52,610 bases of DNA from Deltaproteobacteria bacterium (GTDB lineage: Bacteria; Desulfobacterota; Dissulfuribacteria; Dissulfuribacterales; UBA3076). Within the stretch, counting starts at the first letter, position 1; the number at the start of each line of letters is the position of its first letter. The stretch covers positions 1 through 52,610 of the forward strand of contig PQXD01000002.1 in NCBI GenBank assembly GCA_003194485.1, written 5' to 3'. A model generated the notes under the pieces. That model was not told the DNA's origin and made no database searches. It saw only the letters and a program-made list of their open reading frames with translations. Below, in pieces: positions 15,422-22,990 of the stretch. Both the position numbers and the translations under genes were made by a program.

Positions 15422-17809
15422 CTAAACCTCCTTAATCCATCTCCAGCGAATCCCGCCCGGGGTATCCATTACCTCCACCCCGAGACCGAGGAGTTGCTGC
15501 CGGATATCATCCGCCCTGTCCCAGTCCCTTGAGGCCCTGGCCTCTTCCCTTTGGGAGATAAGATCATGGATTTCCATTGACAGCCCGGGATCAGGGACGG
15601 AAATATCCAGGCACCCCAGGATCTTGTCCACATCCTTGAGTGCGTCCATGATGCTTCCGGCATCCACTGGTGAAAGACCTTGGGCGGAAATAAGCGAATT
15701 CACATGCCTTACCAGCCTGAAAACCGCCCCCAGGGCCTTTGAGATGTTAAGGTCATCATTAACGGCAATAGTAAAGTCATTTTTCATGACCTCCACGGCC
15801 TTCTTGATTGCCGGTCCCGGCTCTGCTGCGCGCCCTTCACCAATAGCAAGAGACTGTATCTCAGAGACAAAGTAGTCGAGCCGCTTTATGGCCCTTGCCG
15901 ATTCTTCCAGATGGTCATACGAGAAATTAAGGGGCTTTCTGTAGTGTGTCCTGAGCAGGAAAAACCTCACATGCCTTCCGGTAAAGCCCTTTTTGTTTAA
16001 ATCCCGCAGGGTGACAACATTTCCTGCGGAGCGTGACATCTTCTTTCCGTCAACCAGAACAAGCTCGCTGTGAATCCAGGTCCGGGCAAGCGGTTTGCCC
16101 GTAAGGGCCGTTGCAATGGCAATCTCGTTTTCGTGATGCGGGAAAATGAGGTCACAGCCACTGGTATGGATGTCAAAAAATTCTCCCAGGTAGCGCATTG
16201 ACATTGCAGCACACTCAATATGCCAGCCCGGTCTGACCTGCCCCCATTTTGTCTCAAACCCTATGCCCTTTTTGAGTTCATTCAGGGTCACACGCTTGAA
16301 GAGCGTGAAGTCAACAGGACTGTCCTTCTCGTAGTCGTCGAGATCTACCGTCCTTCCGATGTCAATGCCTGAAAGGTCCACCCTGGAAAGCCTTCCATAG
16401 GATGGCAGTTTTGAGATGTCAAAGTAAACGGAGCCATGCTTGACATATGCATAACCTGCATCTAACAATCGCTCGGTCAGTTGAATCATTGTCTCAACAT
16501 GGGTGCTTGCTCTGGGATAGCTGTCCGCAGGCCTTATATTCATGGCAGACGCATCTTCCATAAAGGCCAGGGTATAGCGGTCGGTGAGCTCCTTGAGGCT
16601 TTTGCCCTGAGACAGCGAGGCCCGGATCGTCTTGTCATCCATATCCGTGATATTCATCACATGGGTAACATCATAACCCTGGTGTTCTAGCGTGCGTCTC
16701 AAAAGATCCGCAACCACCAGTCTCCTGCATAGTCCCAGGTGCGCGAATTCATGGACCGTGGGTCCGCAGGAGTAGATCCCTGCCTTTCCCGGATTTAAGG
16801 GTTCAAAGATCTCCTTTTTTCTGGTAAGTGTGTTGACGAGCTTCAGTGCCCTGGCCTGATCCGCCTCCTCAACCTGCGGAACTGAAAAAATGTCCGTGCT
16901 CAGGTAACGGTCTCCTCCATCGGGAAAGATCACGACCACAAGGCCCTGTTCAAGCCTTGCAGCCTCTGAAAGCGCTGCAGCCATGGCGGCCCCTGAACTC
17001 ATCCCGGCGAAAAGACCTTCCTCTTGCGCCAGTCTTTTGGTCAGCTCGAGTGCTTCATCATCATGGACATTGACAATTGCATCCGGCATGCGTTTGTCAA
17101 AGATCCCGGGCCGGTATGATTCCTTCATATTTTTGAGTCCCTGTATACTGTGACCAAAATATGGCTCTACTCCGACTATTCGGACTTTTGGATTGAGTTC
17201 GCGGAAGCGTTGCGTAATTCCCATCAGGGTACCGGTGGTTCCCATGGCAGCGACTATTACATCTACCTTGCCCCCGGTCTGTTCCCAGATCTCCGGGGCA
17301 GTGCCATGATAGTGTGCCAGGCAGTTGTCAGGGTTGTTGTACTGGTCCGTGCAGAAATAGAGGTCAGGGTTTTCCCTTGCAAGCTTATATACGGCCTCTA
17401 TGGCGCCATCGGTCCCAAGGCGGGCAGGGGTCAGGAGTATCTTGGCACCGTAAGCCCGCATTATTTGACGGCGCTCGATGCTGGCCGCCTCGCTCATGGC
17501 AATAAGGCAGCGATAGCCTTTTACGGCGGATACCATCGCAAGACCGATGCCGGTATTACCACTGCTTGCCTCAAGGATTATCTTGTCCTTTGTGAGTTCT
17601 CCCCGTTCTTCCGCCCTTCCAATCATGGAAAGAGCTATGCGATCCTTAATAGAGCCTCCTGGATTGAAGCTCTCCATCTTTGCCAGAATAGTGACTTTCT
17701 TGCCGGTATAGATGCGGCGGATGGGGATAAGCGGGGTATTGCCGATCGTGTCGAGGATGTCTTTATTGAATCTTCTCAAAACAAACACGATCCTTCCATA
17801 TTGTGACAT
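15422..17809 (-). CDS. cysS: Cysteine synthase / cysteinyl-tRNA synthetase fusion
   Basis: About 795 residues. Residues ~12-315 are a PLP-dependent cysteine synthase: NPGGSIKDRIA with the PLP lysine (~55), EASSGNTGIGLAM, AMGTTGTLMGI, and GMSSGAAMAAAL. Residues ~320-795 are a class I cysteinyl-tRNA synthetase: YSCGPTVHEFAHLG (HIGH-type HLGL at 357-360, zinc Cys), GWHIECAAMS and HHENE zinc ligands, KKMSRSAGN (590-594), then an anticodon-binding tail. One polypeptide therefore makes cysteine and charges it on tRNA-Cys. The frame opens at TTG 17818; I chose ATG 17809. A sigma70-like promoter lies just upstream (17846-17874). Confidence 0.93.
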   Translation of the reverse strand: MSQYGRIVFVLRRFNKDILDTIGNTPLIPIRRIYTGKKVTILAKMESFNPGGSIKDRIALSMIGRAEERGELTKDKIILEASSGNTGIGLAMVSAVKGYRCLIAMSEAASIERRQIMRAYGAKILLTPARLGTDGAIEAVYKLARENPDLYFCTDQYNNPDNCLAHYHGTAPEIWEQTGGKVDVIVAAMGTTGTLMGITQRFRELNPKVRIVGVEPYFGHSIQGLKNMKESYRPGIFDKRMPDAIVNVHDDEALELTKRLAQEEGLFAGMSSGAAMAAALSEAARLEQGLVVVIFPDGGDRYLSTDIFSVPQVEEADQARALKLVNTLTRKKEIFEPLNPGKAGIYSCGPTVHEFAHLGLCRRLVVADLLRRTLEHQGYDVTHVMNITDMDDKTIRASLSQGKSLKELTDRYTLAFMEDASAMNIRPADSYPRASTHVETMIQLTERLLDAGYAYVKHGSVYFDISKLPSYGRLSRVDLSGIDIGRTVDLDDYEKDSPVDFTLFKRVTLNELKKGIGFETKWGQVRPGWHIECAAMSMRYLGEFFDIHTSGCDLIFPHHENEIAIATALTGKPLARTWIHSELVLVDGKKMSRSAGNVVTLRDLNKKGFTGRHVRFFLLRTHYRKPLNFSYDHLEESARAIKRLDYFVSEIQSLAIGEGRAAEPGPAIKKAVEVMKNDFTIAVNDDLNISKALGAVFRLVRHVNSLISAQGLSPVDAGSIMDALKDVDKILGCLDISVPDPGLSMEIHDLISQREEARASRDWDRADDIRQQLLGLGVEVMDTPGGIRWRWIKEV

Positions 17810-17845
17810 TAAAAACAAAAGATTTTTTTATTTAGTATATTAATC

Positions 17846-17874
17846 AACATAAATATACAGCCTTTTTTTGACAA
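17846..17874 (-). promoter_or_regulatory. Putative sigma70-type promoter of cysK-cysS
   Basis: On the minus strand TTGTCA (5/6 to the -35 consensus) is followed after 17 bases by TATGTT (4/6 to the -10), placing the transcript start near 17838, about 30 bases before the chosen ATG. The surrounding 40 bases are very A+T-rich. Confidence 0.4.
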
Positions 17875-17879
17875 GGGCT

Positions 17880-18002
17880 GTGATCGTACCGGGCAAAACC
17901 TCCGGCCGCCTGGCAGAGGCTGCATGCCTTGATGATTTGCCAGGTCCTTTTGACAAAGCAACCGTAGTTCTTATGAAAAAGGTGGAAGGTGATGAGGAGT
18001 GA
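17880..18002 (+). CDS. Small ORF, 40 codons, unknown
   Basis: GTG-started reading frame of 40 residues, including PGKTSGRLAEAACLDDLPGP and ending KKVEGDEE. Its stop overlaps the start of the next small ORF as GTGA, the arrangement of translationally coupled genes. Amino-acid composition looks protein-like rather than random. I do not recognise a family. The same frame is open upstream to about 17857, so it could equally be the tail of a decayed gene. Lies in the 430-base gap between cysK-cysS and the DUF4912 gene. Confidence 0.3.
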   Translation: MIVPGKTSGRLAEAACLDDLPGPFDKATVVLMKKVEGDEE

Positions 18003-18142
18003 TTGAGAGGGGAGGGGAGGTCCGGCAGAAACGGGCTATGGAATACCCGATGGATTATATCCCTGTGACGTTTTCATACGATCTCCGGCCAGGACAAGGC
18101 ATCGTGCTGGTCACTTCAAGAGATTTGATTCAGGATGAATGA
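17999..18142 (+). CDS. Small ORF, 47 codons, unknown
   Basis: GTG 17999 overlaps the preceding stop (GTGA) and has a purine-rich GGAAGGTGATGAGG stretch directly upstream. The product includes MEYPMDYIPVTFSYDLRPGQ and LVTSRDLIQDE, with no membrane segment. No family recognised. Either a genuine small gene pair or fragments of one degraded gene. From its stop to 18246 I see no further feature. Confidence 0.3.
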   Translation: MIERGGEVRQKRAMEYPMDYIPVTFSYDLRPGQGIVLVTSRDLIQDE

Positions 18143-18246
18143 ATCAATAGTGATTGAGTTTTTCCTGGATTTTTTGTAACCTTGGACGTCTGTCCTTATT
18201 TATTAAGTAAGGTGGTTTTATACTGGAAGTCGGCCATGAACAGCGG

Positions 18247-19095
18247 ATGGAGAAAGAGGGCGAATTGACAAAGTCAATACAAGGCAAAGTTGCCGAAAAA
18301 CAAGACATTGAAAGACCGAAATCTCACAAACCTGGATCGGAGAGACAGGAGAAGGCAGAACAATCAGATCTTGATGTCTCTCAGACTGCCCATGGATTCG
18401 CACGGGAGTCTATGGATTTTCGTGACCTGTACAAAGGATACAGCAAAAGCCGGGTCATTTTGCTTCCTGTCGAACCCTACCTGATACATGCCTGCTGGGA
18501 GGTTACCCATAAGGACATCGAGAAGGCGAAACAGCGGCTGGGTAATGACTATAGAAGTTCACAGGCCGTCTTGAGATTCTATGATATCACCAACATCATT
18601 TTTGACGGCACGAATGCCCATGACACTTTCGACGTAGATATCGATCTTCAATCCAGGAACTGGTATGTAGATCTCTGGAGCCCGGATAAATCGTATTTTG
18701 TTGATTTAGGATTTAAGACCAGAGATGGTTTCTTTCTCTCTGTAACCAGGTCAAATGTTGTTAGGACACCCCGTGCATGGCCTGCCCCTGAGGCTGACGA
18801 ACCCTATATGTTCGCTGCAGAAGATGCGGAAGAAGGCCTGCCAAAAATCGAAAATCCTGAAGAAACTATCCGTGATGACCTGATCGAAGCCGAAGGGGCA
18901 GAAGCAGAGGCAGAGATCCGGAGGGCAGGGCCTCTCAAGCCGGAGCCGCCCTTGCCTCAAAGTATTCAAGCCCGACATGAAAAGAGGACAGATTTTGATT
19001 TCACGGAACTAAGCGAGAGGGGGTTCAGTCTCGGCATATCCTCAGAATTTATCTCCTCAACACAGGGAAAGAACAATTCCAGTGACGGGTCCTGA
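18247..19095 (+). CDS. DUF4912 domain protein
   Basis: 282 residues. Residues ~55-185 match the DUF4912 pattern: LYKGYSKSRVILLPVEPYLI, HACWEVTHKDIEKA, VLRFYDITNIIFDGTNAHD, NWYVDLWSPDKSYFVDLGF and LSVTRSNVVRTPR; the fold is thought to be an Ig-like carbohydrate-associated domain. N-terminal 55 and C-terminal 90 residues are polar and low-complexity (AEGAEAEAEIRRAG), probably disordered. It ends 2 bases before the GH57 gene, so the two are one operon. A partner or targeting protein for the branching enzyme is the natural guess; function is not established. Confidence 0.8.
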   Translation: MEKEGELTKSIQGKVAEKQDIERPKSHKPGSERQEKAEQSDLDVSQTAHGFARESMDFRDLYKGYSKSRVILLPVEPYLIHACWEVTHKDIEKAKQRLGNDYRSSQAVLRFYDITNIIFDGTNAHDTFDVDIDLQSRNWYVDLWSPDKSYFVDLGFKTRDGFFLSVTRSNVVRTPRAWPAPEADEPYMFAAEDAEEGLPKIENPEETIRDDLIEAEGAEAEAEIRRAGPLKPEPPLPQSIQARHEKRTDFDFTELSERGFSLGISSEFISSTQGKNNSSDGS

Positions 19096-19097
19096 AA

Positions 19098-20690
19098 ATG
19101 AAAAGAGGTTATTTAGCCATAGTCCTCCATGCACACCTGCCTTTTGTGAGGCACCCTGAATATAGGGATTCCCTGGAAGAAAACTGGATCTTTGAGGCCA
19201 TTACCGATACATATATCCCCCTCCTTTTCGTACTGGATGGCCTCGTAAAAGACGGGATCGATTTTCGATTGACCTTGTCAATCACACCCACTCTTGCCTC
19301 GATGCTTGCTGACCCGTTCTTGCGGTCCCGTTATCTGGACAGGCTTGAGCGGCTGATAGAGCTGGGCAAGAAAGAGGCCAAACGAACGAGATACCGGCAC
19401 GAGTTTAACATGCTGGCTCTGATGTATCACAAACGCCTTGTGCAAGTGCGCAGGGCATTCCTCAACCGTTATGATCAGGACCTGGTCCAGGCCTTTAAGC
19501 GATTACAGGAGCTTGGGAAGCTGGAGATCATCGCCAGCGCCGCCACTCACGGTTACCTCCCACTGCTTTCCGTCAATAAATCGGCTGTTCGAGCACAAAT
19601 CCGGGTCGGAATCAAAAATTATCAAGAGATATTGGGTCGAGATCCAAAAGGCTTCTGGCTACCTGAATGCGGCTATTATCCCGGAGTTGACGAGCTTCTC
19701 GGCCAGGAAGGCATTCGTTATACTATTTTAGAGACTCACGGTATCACTCGCGCTACACCGAGGCCAAAATATGGTGTGTACGCACCGATCTGCTGCCCAT
19801 CGGGGGTAACCGCCTTCGCGCGCGACCCTGAATCGTCCAGGCAGGTCTGGAGTTCGATAGAAGGCTATCCAGGGGATTATGATTACCGGGAATTCTATCG
19901 TGACATTGCCTATGATCTGGATCTTGATTATATCAGGCCCTATATTCATCGAGACGGCATCCGGGTGGATACCGGCTTCAAGTACTTCCGCATTACCGGC
20001 AAGACTGATCATAAAGAGGTCTATATCCCGCAAAAGGCAGAGAAAAAGGCCAAACTGCATGCAGAAAATTTCATGTTTAACAGGGAAAAACAGATTGAAT
20101 ATCTGGCCTCGGTCATGGATCGGAAGCCGATAGTCGTAGCACCTTACGATGCCGAGCTGTTCGGCCACTGGTGGTTTGAGGGCCCAAATTGGCTTGATCA
20201 TCTTATTCGCAAGATCAACTCCGGGCAAAAAACGATCCGGCTGATCACACTTTCTGAATATCTGGAGGAATGCCCAATCAATCAGGTCTCAACTCCTTCC
20301 CCCTCCAGTTGGGGATATAAGGGCTTCAACGAGACATGGCTCAATGGGACAAATGACTGGATTTATCGTTACCTGTATCAGGGGGCGGAATTTATGGAGA
20401 GGCTGGCGATGAATCATCCCCGGGCCGAGGGTCTGACACTGAGGGCGCTCAATCAAGCGGCAAGGGAGCTCTTGATGGCACAGGCAAGTGATTGGGCCTT
20501 TATGATCAATTCGGGCGCTATGGCAGAGTATGGGACTCGACGGACAAAGACGCACCTCTCGCGACTGGGCAGGCTCATGAGAGAAATTGAAGACCGGAAG
20601 ATAGATGAAGGCTGGCTCTCAATCGTTGAGAGCCAGGACAACATCTTCCCCCGGATTGACTACCGCTCTTATAATAATGCGATCGCATAA
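19098..20690 (+). CDS. GH57 1,4-alpha-glucan branching enzyme
   Basis: 530 residues, the usual length of GH57 branching enzymes, which cut alpha-1,4 chains of glycogen and re-attach them as alpha-1,6 branches. Motif 1 is VLHAHLPFVRHPEY, motif 3 contains the catalytic nucleophile in GFWLPECGYYPG (Glu190), motif 4 the acid in VAPYDAELFGHWWFEGP (Asp351), and the C-terminal helical DUF1957-type region (NDWIYRYLYQGAEFMERLA) follows. No signal peptide. Starts 2 bases after the DUF4912 stop, coupled. No glycogen synthase or phosphorylase gene lies in the window. Confidence 0.9.
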   Translation: MKRGYLAIVLHAHLPFVRHPEYRDSLEENWIFEAITDTYIPLLFVLDGLVKDGIDFRLTLSITPTLASMLADPFLRSRYLDRLERLIELGKKEAKRTRYRHEFNMLALMYHKRLVQVRRAFLNRYDQDLVQAFKRLQELGKLEIIASAATHGYLPLLSVNKSAVRAQIRVGIKNYQEILGRDPKGFWLPECGYYPGVDELLGQEGIRYTILETHGITRATPRPKYGVYAPICCPSGVTAFARDPESSRQVWSSIEGYPGDYDYREFYRDIAYDLDLDYIRPYIHRDGIRVDTGFKYFRITGKTDHKEVYIPQKAEKKAKLHAENFMFNREKQIEYLASVMDRKPIVVAPYDAELFGHWWFEGPNWLDHLIRKINSGQKTIRLITLSEYLEECPINQVSTPSPSSWGYKGFNETWLNGTNDWIYRYLYQGAEFMERLAMNHPRAEGLTLRALNQAARELLMAQASDWAFMINSGAMAEYGTRRTKTHLSRLGRLMREIEDRKIDEGWLSIVESQDNIFPRIDYRSYNNAIA

Positions 20691-20712
20691 ATCAATCGCG
20701 AAACAAGACATA

Positions 20713-20777
20713 AAAAAATATGAACGTCCAACATCGAACATCGAATGAAAAACGAACATTCAATACCGAACATTCAA
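20713..20777. repeat. AACATCG-type repeat, half element
   Basis: ATGAACGTCCAACATCGAAC followed by ATCGAATGAAAAACGAACATTCAATACC-type sequence, the left half of the palindromic family also seen at 32892-33135 and 35051-35193. Its right half is missing; a MITE end begins exactly where it stops. Confidence 0.8.
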
Positions 20778-20865
20778 GTAAATATTCGGTGAACCCGTCC
20801 GTGGTCCACTTCGTGAGTTGCCATCCGTGCCCTGCCGCAGGAGCGGTTTGCCTCTTTGGCAAACA
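20778..20865 (-). mobile_element. Partial MITE copy
   Basis: Starts GTAAATATTCGGTGAACCCG and matches the first ~85 bases of the element at 36512 (GTCCGTG, CCCTGCCGCAGGAGCGGTTT), then ends before the middle. The other terminus is absent, so this copy is truncated by the adjoining transposase fragment. Confidence 0.75.
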
Positions 20866-21040
20866 GACAAAGAAGATGTCAGCGCAGATGCTGTACGCAT
20901 TGGGCCTGACCTTATATTTGGGCGTCTATGGAATCAGTTGGGTATTGGGGCAGTTATTCGGAGTATATTGGCAAGTACAGAGCGGAAGTTTGAATTTGAC
21001 GTTGAGAAAGCGATTTTCTTGACTGTGATGCAACGGAAGC
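20866..21040 (+). pseudogene. IS1634-type transposase N-terminal fragment
   Basis: The frame through this stretch reads AVRIGPDLIFGRLWNQLGIG and then KFEFDVEKAIFLTVMQR. This matches the N-terminal region of IS1634/IS4-group transposases, where a 'VGPALVFGRLWE.LGI..' block is followed by 'FE.DVERA.F.TV..R'. Catalytic DDE residues lie far downstream in the family and are absent. No ribosome binding site or start of its own. A relic of a deleted insertion sequence. Confidence 0.6.
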
Positions 21041-21047
21041 ATGAAGA

Positions 21048-21473
21048 TTACTTCGTCTTCTTGTAAGGCAAAGTCTTTAGGGCCACCCTGTCTGACAGGG
21101 CTTCAAATTCAGGATCCTTGTGGACAAGCACTGCGTTTCGGTTAATCGCGGTAGCGATGATCCAACTATCGGCCACGGAAATGCGGTAATTGGCTTTCAA
21201 CTCAGATGCCGTAGCGAGAATGGCTTCGGTCACATCCACTTGCTCGACAGGAAGGAGGCGTAGCGACCGCAACATCTCGTCGGCAGTTTGTTGCCCCTGA
21301 TCTTTCCATATCCGATACCGGCACTCCATGAAGGTCATAAACGAGACAAGAACGGGCTGCTGTCCCTTCGCCTCGCGCAAAATCTTTTCGACCGTGTCGG
21401 CGCCTTCTTCGTTGTTCCAAAGTGCAAGTATCGCGGAGGTGTCGAGCACAAATGTCTCATTGCCGGTTGTCAC
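21048..21473 (-). CDS. vapC: PIN-domain toxin, VapC family
   Basis: 141 residues, typical VapC size. PIN-domain acidic residues are visible: FVLDTSAILALWNNEEGAD (first Asp), a central Glu in SFMTFMECRYRIW, and Asp in ISVADSWIIATA with HKDPEFEAL near the end. Such toxins are Mg2+-dependent RNases. GTG start at 21473 lies inside the 3' end of the antitoxin gene (17-base overlap), giving coupled expression. Confidence 0.9.
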   Translation of the reverse strand: MTTGNETFVLDTSAILALWNNEEGADTVEKILREAKGQQPVLVSFMTFMECRYRIWKDQGQQTADEMLRSLRLLPVEQVDVTEAILATASELKANYRISVADSWIIATAINRNAVLVHKDPEFEALSDRVALKTLPYKKTK

Positions 21474-21705
21474 ACTCTTCTTCCTTCAGCCGTTCCTTTC
21501 TGCGATCACGGACAAGCTTGTCCGAGGTATAACGACCCCTTCCCGCACCGCGAAAGGCCTTAACGGGATCTTTGGGAAGCGGAATTATCTTGATGGCGTT
21601 GCCTTCTTCGACCCATTCCAGCTCCATCTGGGCTTCGATATGAAATTTTTTCCGAAGCGTTGCAGGAATGGACACCTGACCTCTTGCTGACACAGTAGAT
21701 CTCAT
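21457..21705 (-). CDS. vapB: AbrB/SpoVT-type antitoxin, VapB family
   Basis: 82 residues with a swapped-hairpin DNA-binding N-terminus (STVSARGQVSIPATLRKKFH, then LEWVEEGNAIKIIPLP), followed by a basic toxin-binding tail rich in R, K and E. GGAGG is placed 8 bases before ATG 21705. It precedes and overlaps vapC, the standard antitoxin-first order, and should autoregulate the pair by binding its own promoter; a -35/-10 pair is not obvious upstream. Confidence 0.9.
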   Translation of the reverse strand: MRSTVSARGQVSIPATLRKKFHIEAQMELEWVEEGNAIKIIPLPKDPVKAFRGAGRGRYTSDKLVRDRRKERLKEEECDNRQ

Positions 21706-21972
21706 GATACTGCCTCCGATTTCTTACTTTTATAAAAATATCATGTAAGAGTTTTGTCGTCAAGAACTAACCGGGTGTAATGGGGGACAATGATCCTCCA
21801 GTGTTTTCGCCGGCTTTTTGCATACTGGTTGATAGGAAGACGAAGTATGTTGTAATGGGGTACATTTGTTTGCCGGAACGTCCGAAGAATAGTTCCTCTT
21901 TTATCCACCAATTCCAGCTATTCACCGGTGGGATAATGAAGCAATTGAAGCCGGTGGTTTTTTAATTAATTA

Positions 21973-22055
21973 GACTTGCAACACGCCGTAGCGGTGTGGG
22001 TCCAAGCGTTGGACGAAGTCAACTCGCGCATTCGCGCCGCGGAGCGGCGCGAATG
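21973..22055 (+). other. Cluster of three hairpins
   Basis: CACGCCG-TAG-CGGTGTG (21982-21998, one G.U pair), GTCCAA-GCG-TTGGAC (22000-22014) and CATTCGCGCCGC-GGA-GCGGCGCGAATG (22029-22055, perfect 12-bp stem) follow each other. An outer GACTT/AAGTC pair (21973-21977 with 22016-22020) encloses the first two. No T-tract follows, so terminator function is not evident. The rest of the 21706-22210 gap has no gene; two TGTAATGGGG stretches (about 21776 and 21849) are direct repeats. Confidence 0.55.
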
Positions 22056-22210
22056 AGGGGAACAAATTTCTCTTTTCTTAGTGACCCATGATCCAGGTGT
22101 ATAATTGTCAGCGTTACTGAACTACTCCATTCCCCTATTACCCCTTTTTATATTCATTTCTCAAATGAACCTCCAAACCCGACATAGCATTCATTCCGAT
22201 ATCAGATATA

Positions 22211-22990
22211 TCATGCCTTTCTTCTCTTTGCACGCACCAGCCATACCAGAAAAATACTGAGTTCATACAGGACCAGAAGAGGTCCTGCCATGAGTATCTG
22301 GTTGAGGACATCAGGTGTCGGGGTAAGTATTGCCGCCGCAAGGAATGCTATGAGAATGGCATACTTGCGGTGTTTTCTGAGTGTATGGGCGTCCAGAAGG
22401 CCTATCAGGCCCAGAAATACCATGAAAACAGGTAGCTCAAAGGCGAGCCCAAAACCCAGAAGGAGGCGGATCGTCAGCGTGAAGTATTCGCTCACACTGG
22501 GCAAGAGGCGAAGGCCCTCACCTGAATAACCGGCAAGAAACTTGAAGGCAGCGGGAAATACCACCATGTATCCAAAGAACCCGCCCCCGATGAACATGAA
22601 TGACGAGCATATGACAAAGGGCAGGGTCCAGCGCTTTTCGTGTTCATACAGTCCCGGGGCCACAAATGCCCATATCTGATACAGAATAACAGGGCTTCCC
22701 AGAAAGATTCCACATGTAAGGGCCAGCTTGAGATAGGTAAAAAAGGCCTCGGGATATGATGTAAAGATCAGGCTTGTTCCAGGAGGCAGGACTTCCTCAA
22801 GGGGTCTTGAAAGCATGGCAAAGATCGGCCCGATCAAGGCGTAGCAAATGCCAAAGCCTGCAAATACTGCAATAAAGCAGACGATCAGACGCCGGCGTAA
22901 TTCCGCAAGGTGCTCTGTAAGACTTGATTCTTCCCGGACGGCGAGCAGCAGGCAATAAGCAGGCAGTCTATTCGCTTTATCAAAATTCAT
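22211..22990 (-). CDS. tatC: Sec-independent protein translocase TatC
   Basis: About 259 residues with six membrane segments; core receptor of the twin-arginine translocase, which exports folded proteins with RR signal peptides. Family features: ESSLTEHLAELRRRLIVC at the cytoplasmic N-terminus (contains the conserved Glu), YPEAFFTYLKLAL, YQIWAFVAPGLYEHEKR, and GFGLAFELPVFMVFL. ATG 22990 overlaps the pepP stop as ATGAATTTTGA; the open frame continues back to 23026 inside pepP. No tatA/tatB gene is in the window. Confidence 0.93.
   Translation of the reverse strand: MNFDKANRLPAYCLLLAVREESSLTEHLAELRRRLIVCFIAVFAGFGICYALIGPIFAMLSRPLEEVLPPGTSLIFTSYPEAFFTYLKLALTCGIFLGSPVILYQIWAFVAPGLYEHEKRWTLPFVICSSFMFIGGGFFGYMVVFPAAFKFLAGYSGEGLRLLPSVSEYFTLTIRLLLGFGLAFELPVFMVFLGLIGLLDAHTLRKHRKYAILIAFLAAAILTPTPDVLNQILMAGPLLVLYELSIFLVWLVRAKRRKA

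Noticed and set aside
20720-21022. 100-codon ORF starting MNVQHRTSNEK
   Set aside because: Composite of an AACATCG repeat, a MITE end and the wrong frame of a transposase relic.
22000-22020. Possible integron attC site (GTTGGAC fits the GTTRRRY core)
   Set aside because: No paired RYYYAAC core at the expected distance, no integrase and no cassette structure.
22029-22055. Rho-independent terminator
   Set aside because: Very stable stem but no T-tract on either strand; left as an unexplained hairpin.
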